A DNA stretch of 64,000 bases from Peristeroidobacter agariperforans (GTDB lineage Bacteria > Pseudomonadota > Gammaproteobacteria > Steroidobacterales > Steroidobacteraceae): the NCBI RefSeq assembly GCF_004138335.1, contig NZ_RYFW01000002.1, positions 1,717,501 to 1,781,500 on the forward strand, written 5' to 3'. The position numbers and the translations under genes are program-made. Shown piece by piece: positions 35,031 through 43,321 of this stretch. The stretch's first letter is position 1; each line of letters starts with the position of its first letter. A model generated the notes under the pieces. That model was given only the letters and a program-made list of their open reading frames with translations, searched no databases and had not been told where the DNA came from.

Positions 35031-35759
35031 ATGACGATCAGAAACAAAGCCATGTCCTGCTCCCTCGCGTTGGGATTGATCGCGCTGGGCACGGTCGGCA
35101 TTGCTGGCGCCGCGACGCCGGACTTGTCGGGCTTCTGGGAACTGAAGCATGACAGCAAGAAGGTGACTCCGGCCGAGGTGACGGCCGAAGGCAAGCGCCT
35201 GGCTGAGGCAAACCGTCCCAAGGTCGAGGACGGCATGATCATGACGTATGCGTCGCGCTGGTGTCATCCGCTCGGCACGCCGTTCATCATGGGCGACTCC
35301 GCGCCGTTGGATCTGATTCAGTCCAAAAAGGAGCTGGCGATCACTGCGGAAGTGCAGTCCTCGGCGCGTCACATCTATCTCGATGGCCGTCCGCATCCCG
35401 ATAGGGATGCTTTCGATCCGACGACCAACGGTCATTCCATCGGGCGTTGGGAGGGCGACGTGCTGGTCGTGGACACCGTCGGCTTCAACGATCGCGGCAA
35501 CCCGATGGTCCCGGGGGGCGGCGTGCGTGGTGAAAGCTCGCATCTCCTCGAGCGCTACGAGCTCATCGATGGCGGCGAGCGCCTGAAAGTCACGTTCACC
35601 TGGACAGATCCAAAGATCTTCGTGAAGCCGCACACGTACTCGTTCACGTACTACAAGGCGGCGCCGGAGACGTATGCGTTGGAATACTTCTGCGATTCCA
35701 GCGATCCGGAGCGGGCGAAGACGGCGGAAGAGCCGCCGCAGATCCAGAGCAAAGAATGA
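35031..35759 (+). CDS. Secreted 'DLSGFW' conserved protein of unknown function
   Basis: This 242-aa protein has a signal peptide ending GIAGA, then TPDLSGFWELK. The family signature is RWCHPLGTPFIM, IYLDGRPHPDRDAF and GHSIGRWEGDVLVVDTVGFND. It is related to the protein at 10118, which carries a variant of the same IWLDGRAHP...W.GDTLIV core. Members often occur beside glycoside-processing or aromatic genes; no activity is known to me. It starts 12 nt after the GH3 gene and its stop overlaps the start of the Tat protein gene, so it is co-transcribed. Confidence 0.8.
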   Translation: MTIRNKAMSCSLALGLIALGTVGIAGAATPDLSGFWELKHDSKKVTPAEVTAEGKRLAEANRPKVEDGMIMTYASRWCHPLGTPFIMGDSAPLDLIQSKKELAITAEVQSSARHIYLDGRPHPDRDAFDPTTNGHSIGRWEGDVLVVDTVGFNDRGNPMVPGGGVRGESSHLLERYELIDGGERLKVTFTWTDPKIFVKPHTYSFTYYKAAPETYALEYFCDSSDPERAKTAEEPPQIQSKE

Positions 35760-36727
35760 ATATGCAGCGACGCGACTTTCTACGCTGCGCCGGCGCTGCC
35801 GCAGTCGGCGGAGCGAGCGCGGCCGCGACGGCGATCGGCGGCCTGGGCGCCGCGATGTTGACGTATTCGAGCGTCACGAAGTCCGATACGCGTCGCTATG
35901 AGCTCGGCATTCAGTTCTTCACGTTCAACTCGCTGGCGACACAGGGCTGGGAGAAGTTTTCCGAAGCGATGGGCATTGCGCGCGGGCTGGGCTACGAGGC
36001 GATTCAGTTCGCCGGCTTGATGGGACACTCGCCCGAGCTGATCCGAAAGCGTGCGGCGGAGTTGGGCTTAGCGCTGCGGACGCTGCACATCGGCAACGAC
36101 CAGGTGCGCGCGTTTCGCGTGCCAGGAGGTCCGATCAGCGAAGCGCAGGACGCCGTCTATACGCCCAGAGGTATCGTTCAACTCACGCGGGTCAACGTGC
36201 CGCTGGCTCGGGATCTCGGTTGCGAATGGGCTGTCGTCGCGGCTTCGGGTCCAACGAACATGCTGTCGTTGGACAACGTTCGCCGCATGTGTGACGCACT
36301 CAATGCGGCCAACGAGATTGCGCGCAAGGCGGGCATCGGGCTGTCGTATCACGGTCACGGCCCCGACTATCGGTCGCTGGAAGGGCAGAACGTCTTCGAG
36401 TTCATGCTCGCCAACACCGACTCGACGATTCGATACGAGCTGGACGTTGCGTGGGTCGCCGCCGGTGGCGCGGATCCGGTGGCATTGATCGAGAAGCATG
36501 CCGCTCGCATCGTGAGCTTTCACTTGAAGGATTGGACCAGGGCGGGCAAGGCGGCGACCGTGGGCGACGGTCAGATCGATTTTGTCGGCATCTACCGCGC
36601 CGCTGCGCGCATCGACCGACCCATCTTCAACGTGGAGTGCGAAGGCGGCCCCGGCGTGGACCTTACGCGCGAGGCCGGACGCAGCCTGGAGCATCTACGC
36701 CCCTTGGGCTGGACGTTGACGGCATGA
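35756..36727 (+). CDS. Tat-exported sugar phosphate isomerase/epimerase-like TIM barrel protein
   Basis: This 323-aa protein starts with a twin-arginine signal (MNMQRRDFLRCAGAAAVGG). A xylose-isomerase-like/AP-endonuclease-2 TIM barrel follows, with GYEAIQFAGLMG, SYHGHGPDY (metal-binding His), RYELDVAWVAAGGADP, HLKDW and FNVECEGGPG, the E/D/H/E metal-site residues of the family. Exported members of this superfamily include 3-keto-glycoside-processing enzymes, so with the GH3 enzyme it could act on oxidised glycosides in the periplasm (inference). Tat export implies folding with its metal in the cytoplasm. The ATG overlaps the preceding stop. Confidence 0.88.
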   Translation: MNMQRRDFLRCAGAAAVGGASAAATAIGGLGAAMLTYSSVTKSDTRRYELGIQFFTFNSLATQGWEKFSEAMGIARGLGYEAIQFAGLMGHSPELIRKRAAELGLALRTLHIGNDQVRAFRVPGGPISEAQDAVYTPRGIVQLTRVNVPLARDLGCEWAVVAASGPTNMLSLDNVRRMCDALNAANEIARKAGIGLSYHGHGPDYRSLEGQNVFEFMLANTDSTIRYELDVAWVAAGGADPVALIEKHAARIVSFHLKDWTRAGKAATVGDGQIDFVGIYRAAARIDRPIFNVECEGGPGVDLTREAGRSLEHLRPLGWTLTA

Positions 36728-36750
36728 GAATCTGTATTGGAGTGTCATTC

Positions 36751-37164
36751 ATGAAACTTCGACTGTTCCTGGGCATGGGCGCACTGCTCGCCGCATCGGC
36801 GACGCTGGCTCATCATTCGTTTGCGATGTTCGATCAGAAGCAGGTGTGGACCTGGGAGGGCACGGTGGTCGAGTACAGCTGGCGCCAGCCTCACGTACAC
36901 ATCATCGTCCAGGTACCGGAAAGCAAGACGAATCCGAAACTCGGGGGCACATGGGACTTCGAAAGCTCCGGCCCGAACATCGGCGCGCGCCAGGGCTGGA
37001 CCCGCACGACGTTCAAACCAGGCGACAAGATCACCGTGGTCGGCAATCCCAAGCTCGATGGCAGCAGGGGCGCCTCGTTGAAATATGCGAAGACCGAGTC
37101 GGGTCAGATCCTGTATCACGATGTCGAGCGCAAGGTCACGCCGGAAAACACTCCTGCGACGTGA
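36751..37164 (+). CDS. DUF6152-like exported protein (second copy)
   Basis: This 137-aa protein has a signal peptide ending ATLAHHSFAMFD, again with the AHHSF mature N-terminus. It then shows WEGTVVEYSWRQPHVHIIVQV and FKPGDKITVVGNPKLDG. It parallels the protein at 28252 (TIKGKVVQFMFRNPHSMII; LKPGDVVIITGAP). An alternative ATG at 36724 overlaps the previous stop. Downstream is a cytochrome c' lipoprotein 11 nt away. A periplasmic metal- or redox-linked role is possible; no function is established. Confidence 0.8.
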   Translation: MKLRLFLGMGALLAASATLAHHSFAMFDQKQVWTWEGTVVEYSWRQPHVHIIVQVPESKTNPKLGGTWDFESSGPNIGARQGWTRTTFKPGDKITVVGNPKLDGSRGASLKYAKTESGQILYHDVERKVTPENTPAT

Positions 37165-37175
37165 GGTGAGTTGCG

Positions 37176-37652
37176 ATGCTCAGGCGATGGCAATGGGCGG
37201 TGGTACTGGTGTTGGCTGTTGGCGCGCTCGCGGCTGGCTGTTCCGAACCCGCACCGGCGAAGTCTGAGCCGGCGCCGGCGGCGCCCGCGTCTTCGCATTC
37301 GTTCAAGGTGGTTGGGCCTAGTCGTCAGATCATGCTCGCCATCACCATTCCGGCGTCGGAGACGGTGTTCAACGCTGCCGCCGAGCCGCCGACGACCGAT
37401 GAGCAGTGGGTGAGTGTGGAACGGGCGGCTCTGACGCTCGCCGAGTCGGGGAATCTGTTGCTCATTCCAGGTCGCGCTGTTGATCAGGGTGAGTGGTTGC
37501 GTTTCTCACAGATGCTGATTGATACGGCGGGTCAGGCGTATGAGGCTGCGCAGGCCAAAGACATTGATGGCGTGTCGGAGGCGGGGAACACGATCTACGA
37601 GGCGTGCGAGGGGTGTCATAAGAAATATTTGCCGCAGCCCGCGGCGCCTTAA
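37176..37652 (+). CDS. Cytochrome c'-like lipoprotein
   Basis: This 158-aa protein has a lipoprotein signal (lipobox ALAAGC at about 18-23), a Pro/Ala linker, a helical region and a single C-terminal haem site CEGCHKKY at about 144-151. A haem motif at the very C-terminus of a four-helix bundle is the arrangement of class II cytochromes c'. It sits at the end of the GH3/Tat/DUF6152 gene run and just upstream of the second DUF6644-like pair, suggesting electron transfer in the periplasm for this locus (inference). Confidence 0.85.
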   Translation: MLRRWQWAVVLVLAVGALAAGCSEPAPAKSEPAPAAPASSHSFKVVGPSRQIMLAITIPASETVFNAAAEPPTTDEQWVSVERAALTLAESGNLLLIPGRAVDQGEWLRFSQMLIDTAGQAYEAAQAKDIDGVSEAGNTIYEACEGCHKKYLPQPAAP

Positions 37653-37675
37653 GAGTCGGAGAAGAGGGGGCGCTG

Positions 37676-37746
37676 CCGAGCCACCGACGCATCAACCGCA
37701 CTCTTAGCGCGCGATCCCGAGCCACCGACGCATCAACCGCGCTCTT
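37676..37746. repeat. Two 30-bp direct repeats
   Basis: CCGAGCCACCGACGCATCAA and the following ten bases occur at 37676-37705 and again at 37717-37746, with one mismatch and a start-to-start distance of 41 bp. They lie in the gap between the cytochrome c' gene and the DUF6644-like pair. Only two units are present, so this is not a CRISPR array. It may be a duplicated leader or terminator element. Confidence 0.75.
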
Positions 37747-37848
37747 CCAAACGATCGACACCAAACTATTTTTTGTCCGCAATGACCACATCGCCCCGTT
37801 GATAGCAGCGTATCGAAAGACGAAACCCACCGCTGCGTCAGGAGCCCA

Positions 37849-38328
37849 ATGATCAGCTTGCTCGAAACATTACAGAACTCCGAGTTCTCGCAATGGGTGC
37901 TGGTGTCGGTGTGGGGCTATCCCATTCTGCTGACCTTGCATTCCCTCGGTCTCGCATTACTGGTGGGATTGCTGATCATCATCGACCTGCGCGTGCTCGG
38001 CGTGCCTCGCATGCTGCCGTTCATGCCGTTCAACCGCCTGATGGCGCTGATCTGGGGCGCGTTCGCGATCAATCTCGGTTCGGGGGTGGCGCTGTTCGTC
38101 GCCGATGGCGTGAAGTTCTTCAATAGCACCGCCTTTCGCTTCAAGTTCGCGAGCATCGTCATCGGCATCGTGCTCGCCGTCATCATCAAGAGCTCGGTGT
38201 TGAACGACGCGCCGAGGCTCGATGCAGAGCAGGGCAAGGTCCCGGTGAAGGCCAAGGCGCTCGCGGCCGTTTCAATATTGATGTGGATCTCGGCGATCGG
38301 CTTCGGTCGCTACATGGCATACGAATAA
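37849..38328 (+). CDS. DUF6644-like four-helix membrane protein
   Basis: This 159-aa protein has four predicted membrane helices (WVLVSVWGYPILLTLHSLGL; LIWGAFAINLGSGVALFVAD; FKFASIVIGIVLAVII; AAVSILMWISAIGFGRYMAY). The LHSLGLALLVG...DLRVLG segment aligns with the proteins at 7652 and 8151. It is followed after 12 nt by its paralogue. The pair lies 196 nt downstream of a cytochrome c' gene, supporting a redox-linked membrane role, though this is only context. Confidence 0.75.
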   Translation: MISLLETLQNSEFSQWVLVSVWGYPILLTLHSLGLALLVGLLIIIDLRVLGVPRMLPFMPFNRLMALIWGAFAINLGSGVALFVADGVKFFNSTAFRFKFASIVIGIVLAVIIKSSVLNDAPRLDAEQGKVPVKAKALAAVSILMWISAIGFGRYMAYE

Positions 38329-38340
38329 GAGGCCGGCACC

Positions 38341-38835
38341 ATGATCGTCGACTTGCTGCGTTGGTTGGAAGCGTCGTGGTATGGGCAGGTCATGCGCGAC
38401 GTGCCTTGGTTGTTCCCGACCTTCGAAGGCTTGCACTTCGTCGGGATGGCGCTGCTGTTCGGCTCGATCGCCTTGATCGACCTGCGCGTGCTGGGCCTCG
38501 CGAAGGGGCTGCCCATCGGTCCGCTGCATCGGCTGCTGCCGCTGGCGTTCGGCGGCTTTGCGTTGAATGTGATCACCGGCATCGGCTTCATCGCCTCCGA
38601 TCCGATGTCTTACTGGGTCGTGCCCGCGTTTCGCTTCAAGATGCTGCTGATCATCCTCGCGGGCTTGAATGCGATCTGGTTCTGGATCAGCGTGCTGCCG
38701 AAGGTGGAGGAGTGGGGTGCGGGCGAGGATGCCTCGCCGCTGGCGAAGAAGATTTCGATGGCGTCGTTACTTCTGTGGGTCGGCGTGATCACGGCGGGTC
38801 GCTTTATTGCGTTCGCCGGCACCGGCACGCTTTGA
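38341..38835 (+). CDS. DUF6644-like four-helix membrane protein (paralogue)
   Basis: This 164-aa membrane protein has the same four-helix layout and motif (EGLHFVGMALLFGSIALIDLRVLGLAK) as its neighbour. The last residues FAGTGTL overlap, on the opposite strand, the 3' end of the LysR gene by about 69 bp (tail-to-tail overlap). Function unknown. Together with the upstream gene it mirrors the operon at 7652-8651, where a winged-helix membrane regulator accompanies the pair instead of a cytochrome. Confidence 0.75.
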   Translation: MIVDLLRWLEASWYGQVMRDVPWLFPTFEGLHFVGMALLFGSIALIDLRVLGLAKGLPIGPLHRLLPLAFGGFALNVITGIGFIASDPMSYWVVPAFRFKMLLIILAGLNAIWFWISVLPKVEEWGAGEDASPLAKKISMASLLLWVGVITAGRFIAFAGTGTL

Positions 38836-39768
38836 CGGCTTTGCAGCGGCGCGGGCCTGATCCCGCAGCGCCTTGTCCCACACGGGCTCGCCCGAGAAAC
38901 GTTCGGTGATGAATTCGACGAACAGGCGAACCTTCAGCGCCCGGCGGTGGGTGGCCGGGTAGATGGCAAGCAGATCGAGCGGCGGGATGTGATATTCGTC
39001 CAGCACTCGCACCAGGTTGCCTCGCAGAAGATCTTCGCCGCACACGAGCGTCGGCAGGCAAGTGATGCCGCCGCCGCTCAATGCGAAGTCACGGAGCATG
39101 TGCACGGAGTTGGTCCGAATCGCCGCGGGCAGGACCAATGACACTTGCTCCGGACCCTTGAACGTCCAGCGGTCCCGCGTCGGATAGGCCGAATACAAGC
39201 CGAGCCGGAAGCGCAGCAGGTCGGGCGGCGCCAATGGCACGCCCGCTCGCTGCAAATACACCGGCGAAGCACAGAACACGCGCTGCACAGGAAACAACGA
39301 TCGTTCGATCAGCGTCTCGGCGGCGGGCTTGAAGACTTGCAGGGCCACGTCATAGCCCTTGTCGACCGGATTGACCGGCACGTCGCTCACCGTGATGTCG
39401 AGCTCGATCTGTGGATATTTGCTGCTGAAGTCCTTGAGCGCCGAGCCCAGGTGTCCGAGCGCAAAGCCGGGCAGCACCTGCAGCCGCAATACGCCGGTCG
39501 GCGTGGTCTTCATGACGCGCATTCGTTCCAACGCGGAATCGACGTGCGAGACCAGGTCGGCGCATTCCTCGAAGAAGTTCGCGCCGGCCTCGGAGAGCGT
39601 GACCGCCCGGGTCGAGCGATGAAACAGCGGGGACTGGATGTAGGACTCCAGCTTCTTCACGCGGCTGGTGATAACCGAGGGCGTCACATTCAACTGTCGC
39701 GCAGCCTCCACGAAACTGTGGGTTTCGGCCACGCGCACGAACGCCTGAATACATTCGAACTTATCCAT
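38767..39768 (-). CDS. LysR-family transcriptional regulator
   Basis: This 333-aa regulator has the N-terminal winged HTH (MDKFECIQAFVRVAETHSFVEAARQLNVTPSVITSRVKKLE) and a substrate-binding domain from about 90 (GVLRLQVLPGFALGHL, VDKGYDVALQV). The C-terminal tail of about 30 residues is basic and extends over the 3' end of the convergent membrane-protein gene. It is divergent from the orphan ECF sigma gene, 109 nt away, so it may control that gene. The effector is not predictable from sequence. Confidence 0.9.
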   Translation of the reverse strand: MDKFECIQAFVRVAETHSFVEAARQLNVTPSVITSRVKKLESYIQSPLFHRSTRAVTLSEAGANFFEECADLVSHVDSALERMRVMKTTPTGVLRLQVLPGFALGHLGSALKDFSSKYPQIELDITVSDVPVNPVDKGYDVALQVFKPAAETLIERSLFPVQRVFCASPVYLQRAGVPLAPPDLLRFRLGLYSAYPTRDRWTFKGPEQVSLVLPAAIRTNSVHMLRDFALSGGGITCLPTLVCGEDLLRGNLVRVLDEYHIPPLDLLAIYPATHRRALKVRLFVEFITERFSGEPVWDKALRDQARAAAKPSKRAGAGERNKATRRDHADPQK

Positions 39769-39877
39769 TGCCCGTCTCCGGCGCCAAGGCTGTATTCGTG
39801 GAACGCGAATAATCAGAGGTCAATTGCATCATAAACTAGAACAACAAAATGAGCACGGCCGCACGGGGGATTGCCAG

Positions 39878-40447
39878 GTGAACAACTCATTCTTCGAGCC
39901 GGTGCGCGTGGCGGTCGAGGAGCGAACCCAGTCGCTGCGGCTGGTGCAGCTGGTCGACATGCACCGTGGAGCGCTCCTCAAATATGTGAATCGCATTCTC
40001 AACTGCGCCGAGGATGCGGAGGACGTCGTGCAGGAAACATGTGTGCGCCTGATGCGTGTTCGTGATTTGTGGCGTGGCGAGCGCGAAGTGCGCGCGTTCC
40101 TGTTCAAGATCGCGACCAACCTGGCACGCGATGAACTGCGCCGTCGCCGCACTCGGTGCCACGGAATGCATTTGCCGCATGACTCGCTGGATCTGGTCGG
40201 CGACGAGCAGCAGCCCGAGGAGCTCGTCGACCGTTGTATCGCGCTGGAAGTGATCTCCAGTGCGCTCTCATCGTTGCCCCAGCGATACCGCCAGGTGTTC
40301 TCGCTGCATGTGGACGAGGAAATGAGCTATCGCGCCATAGCACGTCAGCTCGGCATCAGCACCAAGACCGTGGAACGCGACATGAGCGGGGCTCAGGAGC
40401 TGTGCCAGGATCGTTTGCTGAAAGCGCGTCGCGCCGTTGCAGCTTGA
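39878..40447 (+). CDS. Orphan ECF sigma factor, FecI-like
   Basis: This protein of about 189 aa starts at GTG 39878 with CGGGGGA upstream; a TTG at 39824 would add 18 residues without a clear ribosome site. It has sigma region 2 (RGALLKYVNRILNCAEDAEDVVQETCVRLM, FLFKIATNLARDELRRR) and region 4 (LPQRYRQVFSLHVDEEMSYRAIARQLGISTKTVERDM). It resembles the FecI-like factor at 17975, but no FecR anti-sigma gene follows. It is the same class as receptor-linked sigma factors, so it may serve another receptor or be controlled by transcription alone. Confidence 0.85.
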   Translation: MNNSFFEPVRVAVEERTQSLRLVQLVDMHRGALLKYVNRILNCAEDAEDVVQETCVRLMRVRDLWRGEREVRAFLFKIATNLARDELRRRRTRCHGMHLPHDSLDLVGDEQQPEELVDRCIALEVISSALSSLPQRYRQVFSLHVDEEMSYRAIARQLGISTKTVERDMSGAQELCQDRLLKARRAVAA

Positions 40448-40530
40448 GCTGAAGGCTCTTGCGCCGCTCGCGGCAGCGTTATCGCGGGGATAGCTTCGAC
40501 ATTCACACTGGGACGTAGAGCCAATTTTGT

Positions 40531-40555
40531 CTACGCAACGTGTGCTCGTGCGTAG
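40531..40555. promoter_or_regulatory. CTACGCA-N11-TGCGTAG dyad upstream of CoA-transferase genes
   Basis: A perfect 7-bp inverted repeat with an 11-bp spacer ends 10 nt before the ATG of the CoA-transferase A subunit. The spacing is usual for dimeric regulators such as LysR- or IclR-type proteins controlling aromatic catabolic genes. Which regulator binds is unknown; the LysR gene at 38767 is a candidate. Confidence 0.5.
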
Positions 40556-40564
40556 TACTTCCGT

Positions 40565-41284
40565 ATGAGCAGAAAGGTCTATTCAGACGCCACCGCGGCA
40601 CTCGATGGAGTGTTGTTCGATGGCATGAGCATCATGTCCGGCGGCTTCGGGTTGTCCGGTAATCCAGAGAATTCCATCGCGGCGCTGGCGCGAGCGCCAG
40701 TGAAGAATCTCACAGTGATCTCGAACAACTGCGGCGCTGACGGCTTCGGGCTGTGGACGCTGCTGAACAACGGTCAGATCGCGAAGATGATCAGCTCGTA
40801 CGTGGGCGAGAACCGGCTGTTCGAGCAGCTGTATCTCACAGGCAAGCTGCAGCTGGAACTGAATCCTCAAGGCACGCTCGCCGAACGCATTCGCGCTGGC
40901 GGCGCCGGCATCGCGGCGTTCTTCACGCGCACCGGGGTCGGCACGGTCGTCGCCGAAGGTAAGCCTGTGCAGGAGTTCGATGGCGAGATGTATGTGATGG
41001 AGCGGGGGCTGCGTGCCGATCTCGCGATCGTAAAAGCGTGGCAGGGCGACACTGCCGGGAATCTGGTGTTTCGCAAGACCGCTCGGAACTTCAACGCCGT
41101 GATGGCGACTGCCGCGGCCGTTACCGTCGCCGAGGTCGAACACCTGGTGCAGCCGGGTGAGATCGATGCCGATGCCATACACACGCCGGGCATCTACGTC
41201 GATCGCATCTATCAAGGCGTCAACTATGAGAAACGCATCGAGAAACGAACGACTCGGCCGCGTGCAGAAGGAGTGAGCACATGA
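40565..41284 (+). CDS. 3-oxoacid CoA-transferase subunit A
   Basis: This 239-aa subunit of a family I CoA-transferase has the conserved [13 protein letters not shown] near the N-terminus, [16 protein letters not shown] and [21 protein letters not shown]. These subunits move CoA from succinyl-CoA to 3-oxoacids such as acetoacetate (ScoA) or 3-oxoadipate (PcaI). Because the window encodes a complete route to 3-oxoadipate at 15.7-22.7 kb, 3-oxoadipate is an attractive substrate, but acetoacetate cannot be excluded. The stop overlaps the ATG of subunit B. Confidence 0.9.
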   Translation: MSRKVYSDATAALDGVLFDGMSIMSGGFGLSGNPENSIAALARAPVKNLTVISNNCGADGFGLWTLLNNGQIAKMISSYVGENRLFEQLYLTGKLQLELNPQGTLAERIRAGGAGIAAFFTRTGVGTVVAEGKPVQEFDGEMYVMERGLRADLAIVKAWQGDTAGNLVFRKTARNFNAVMATAAAVTVAEVEHLVQPGEIDADAIHTPGIYVDRIYQGVNYEKRIEKRTTRPRAEGVST

Positions 41285-41931
41285 GCTGGTCGCGCGAACA
41301 GATGGCGCAACGCGCGGCGGCGGAGTTGCGCGATGGTTTCTATGTGAACCTGGGCATCGGAATCCCTACGCTGGTTGCGAACTACATTCCAGACGGGGTG
41401 GATGTGACGCTCCAGAGCGAGAACGGCATGCTCGGCATGGGGCCTTTTCCGTTCGAGGGTGACGAAGACCCCGACCTGGTCAACGCGGGCAAACAAACCA
41501 TCACGCAGTTGCCCACGTCGAGCTTTTTCTCCAGCGCCGAAAGTTTCGCGATGATCCGCGGCGGTCACATCGATCTGGCGGTGCTCGGCGCCATGGAAGT
41601 GGCTTCGAACGGCGACCTGGCGAACTGGACCATCCCGGGCAAGATGGTCAAGGGCATGGGCGGGGCGATGGACCTTGCGGCCAACGTCAGATGCATCGTC
41701 GTATTGATGGAGCACACGTCGAAGTCCGGCCAGCCCAAGATTCTCGAACGCTGTACGCTGCCGTTGACCGGCGTACGTTGCGTCGATCTGATCATCTCCG
41801 ACCTCGGGGTCCTTCGCTGCGACAAGAAGGGCAGCGGCGCATTGACGCTCATCGAGCTCGCACCCGGCGTGAGCGCGGACGAAGTCATCGCGAAGACCGG
41901 TGCGCCCGTAAACATCGCGCTGCTGGGTTGA
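41281..41931 (+). CDS. 3-oxoacid CoA-transferase subunit B
   Basis: This 216-aa B subunit has the catalytic-Glu motif [12 protein letters not shown] at about 44-55, [19 protein letters not shown] near the start and [21 protein letters not shown]. The Glu forms the glutamyl-CoA thioester intermediate. It is co-translated with subunit A by ATGA overlap. Downstream no thiolase gene is present in this window, so the final 3-oxoadipyl-CoA thiolysis must be encoded elsewhere if this is the PcaIJ role. Confidence 0.92.
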   Translation: MSWSREQMAQRAAAELRDGFYVNLGIGIPTLVANYIPDGVDVTLQSENGMLGMGPFPFEGDEDPDLVNAGKQTITQLPTSSFFSSAESFAMIRGGHIDLAVLGAMEVASNGDLANWTIPGKMVKGMGGAMDLAANVRCIVVLMEHTSKSGQPKILERCTLPLTGVRCVDLIISDLGVLRCDKKGSGALTLIELAPGVSADEVIAKTGAPVNIALLG

Positions 41932-42319
41932 GGAGGACAGGTGGCTCCGTGAGCATTCTCCCCACGCGACCTGCAACTCCTCGTGCAGCGGCATGTGTTA
42001 TCGCTCACTTCGTCCGGGCGGTATCAGTCGTCGCATGGCTCTGCCAGTTCTGAAAGGCATCCGCCAGCTTGGACTGACTCTACCAACGCATCGGTGCGGC
42101 GCCCGCCGTTTCGATTCGATCTAACAAATGTTGTTCGCCGCGGTGTAAACACGATCGCCAATCTCCGGGCGAATCGATGAGCAATCATCAGAATGACTTT
42201 GACCTCCGCTGTCTCCGTCTAACTACGTAGATGTGCGGTGTGAGTCACAGCTGTTTCCGTAATATGAGAATGAGAGGCTAGCCGTCCAGCACAATACAGC
42301 GGTCGGAGGAAATCGGGTC
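41932..42319. other. Intergenic region without recognisable gene
   Basis: These 388 bp between the CoA-transferase and the nucleotidyltransferase show no convincing coding frame. They contain a CTACGTAG palindrome at 42223-42230. The ribosome site GGAGGAA of the next gene is at 42305-42311. Somewhat lower GC in the last 150 bp suggests a promoter region for the downstream gene. Confidence 0.6.
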
Positions 42320-43321
42320 ATGCCTCGCGAACAGCAGCGTACGAAAATCTCATTGGAGACGGGCCATCGTTGGGCCCTGATCCTTGCGGGTGGAGAGGGC
42401 AGCCGGTTGCAGTCGCTCACGACGACGGCGTCCGGCATAGCGATACCGAAACAGTTCTGTTCGTTCGGCGGTGAAGCGTCGTTGTTGCACGATGCCCTGC
42501 GCCGGGCGCAAAGCGTGACCACGCCGGCCCACACCTGCGCCGTGGTGACGGAGCATCACCGGTTGTGGTGGCAAGCCATGGATCTGCGCATCCCCAGTGC
42601 GAACGTGATTCGTCAGCCGCACAACCGAGGCACAGCGATCGGAATCCTGTTGCCCTTACTGCAGATTCTTTACCGCGATCCGGATGCGAGCTTGCTGGTG
42701 CTGCCCTCGGACCACTTCGTGCGTGATGAGCCGCTGCTTGGCCTGAGCCTGCGAAGCGCGATGGATCAGGTCCAGTATCAGCCCGAGCAGATCGTGATGC
42801 TGGGCATCTCGCCCGAGGAAGCCGATCCAGAGCTCGGCTACATCGTCTCGGACTGCGGCGACGTGAGCGAATTGCGGTCGGTCAGCGAGTTCGTAGAGAA
42901 ACCCACTGCCGCCATGGCGCATGCGCTGATCGCTCGCGGCGGAGTCTGGAACTCATTTATCTTCGCGGCCCAGGGCCGGACCCTGCTGCGTGCATTCGAG
43001 CAGCGTTGTCCCGAGCTAGTGGCGGAAATGTGGGAAATCGTCAGCGCGCCGAAGTCCCGGTCGCAGCAGGCTCACCTCGCCGACTTGTACGATCGCGCTC
43101 CGAGCCTGGATTTCTCGCGTGAAATTCTGCAGCGTGCGCCAGAATTGCTACGAGTGCTCACCGTGCCGCCCTGTGGCTGGAGCGACCTCGGCACGCCCCG
43201 TCGCGTGACGGAGGCGTTGACTCGCTTCCCGCCGCGACAGGCGCGCTCCCGGCACCCCGGGCACGCGGCGTTCCTCGATCTCACTCAGCACCAGCCGGTC
43301 GTCTCGTACGCTTCGGGCTGA
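42320..43321 (+). CDS. Mannose-1-phosphate guanylyltransferase-like nucleotidyltransferase
   Basis: This 333-aa sugar nucleotidyltransferase has the pyrophosphorylase motif WALILAGGEGSRL at about 18-30, then PKQFCSFGG, VLPSDHFV, FVEKP, WNSFIF and GWSDLGT. All are consistent with GDP-mannose pyrophosphorylase-type enzymes. It lacks the C-terminal isomerase domain of bifunctional ManC/AlgA and its final 40 residues look variable. The ATG has GGAGGAA 9 nt upstream. It stands alone and is convergent with the ATPase, overlapping it by 41 bp at the 3' ends. Confidence 0.85.
   Translation: MPREQQRTKISLETGHRWALILAGGEGSRLQSLTTTASGIAIPKQFCSFGGEASLLHDALRRAQSVTTPAHTCAVVTEHHRLWWQAMDLRIPSANVIRQPHNRGTAIGILLPLLQILYRDPDASLLVLPSDHFVRDEPLLGLSLRSAMDQVQYQPEQIVMLGISPEEADPELGYIVSDCGDVSELRSVSEFVEKPTAAMAHALIARGGVWNSFIFAAQGRTLLRAFEQRCPELVAEMWEIVSAPKSRSQQAHLADLYDRAPSLDFSREILQRAPELLRVLTVPPCGWSDLGTPRRVTEALTRFPPRQARSRHPGHAAFLDLTQHQPVVSYASG

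Noticed and set aside
37676-37746. CRISPR array
   Set aside because: Only two repeat units with an 11-bp gap between them; no spacers of 30 bp or more and no cas genes in the window.
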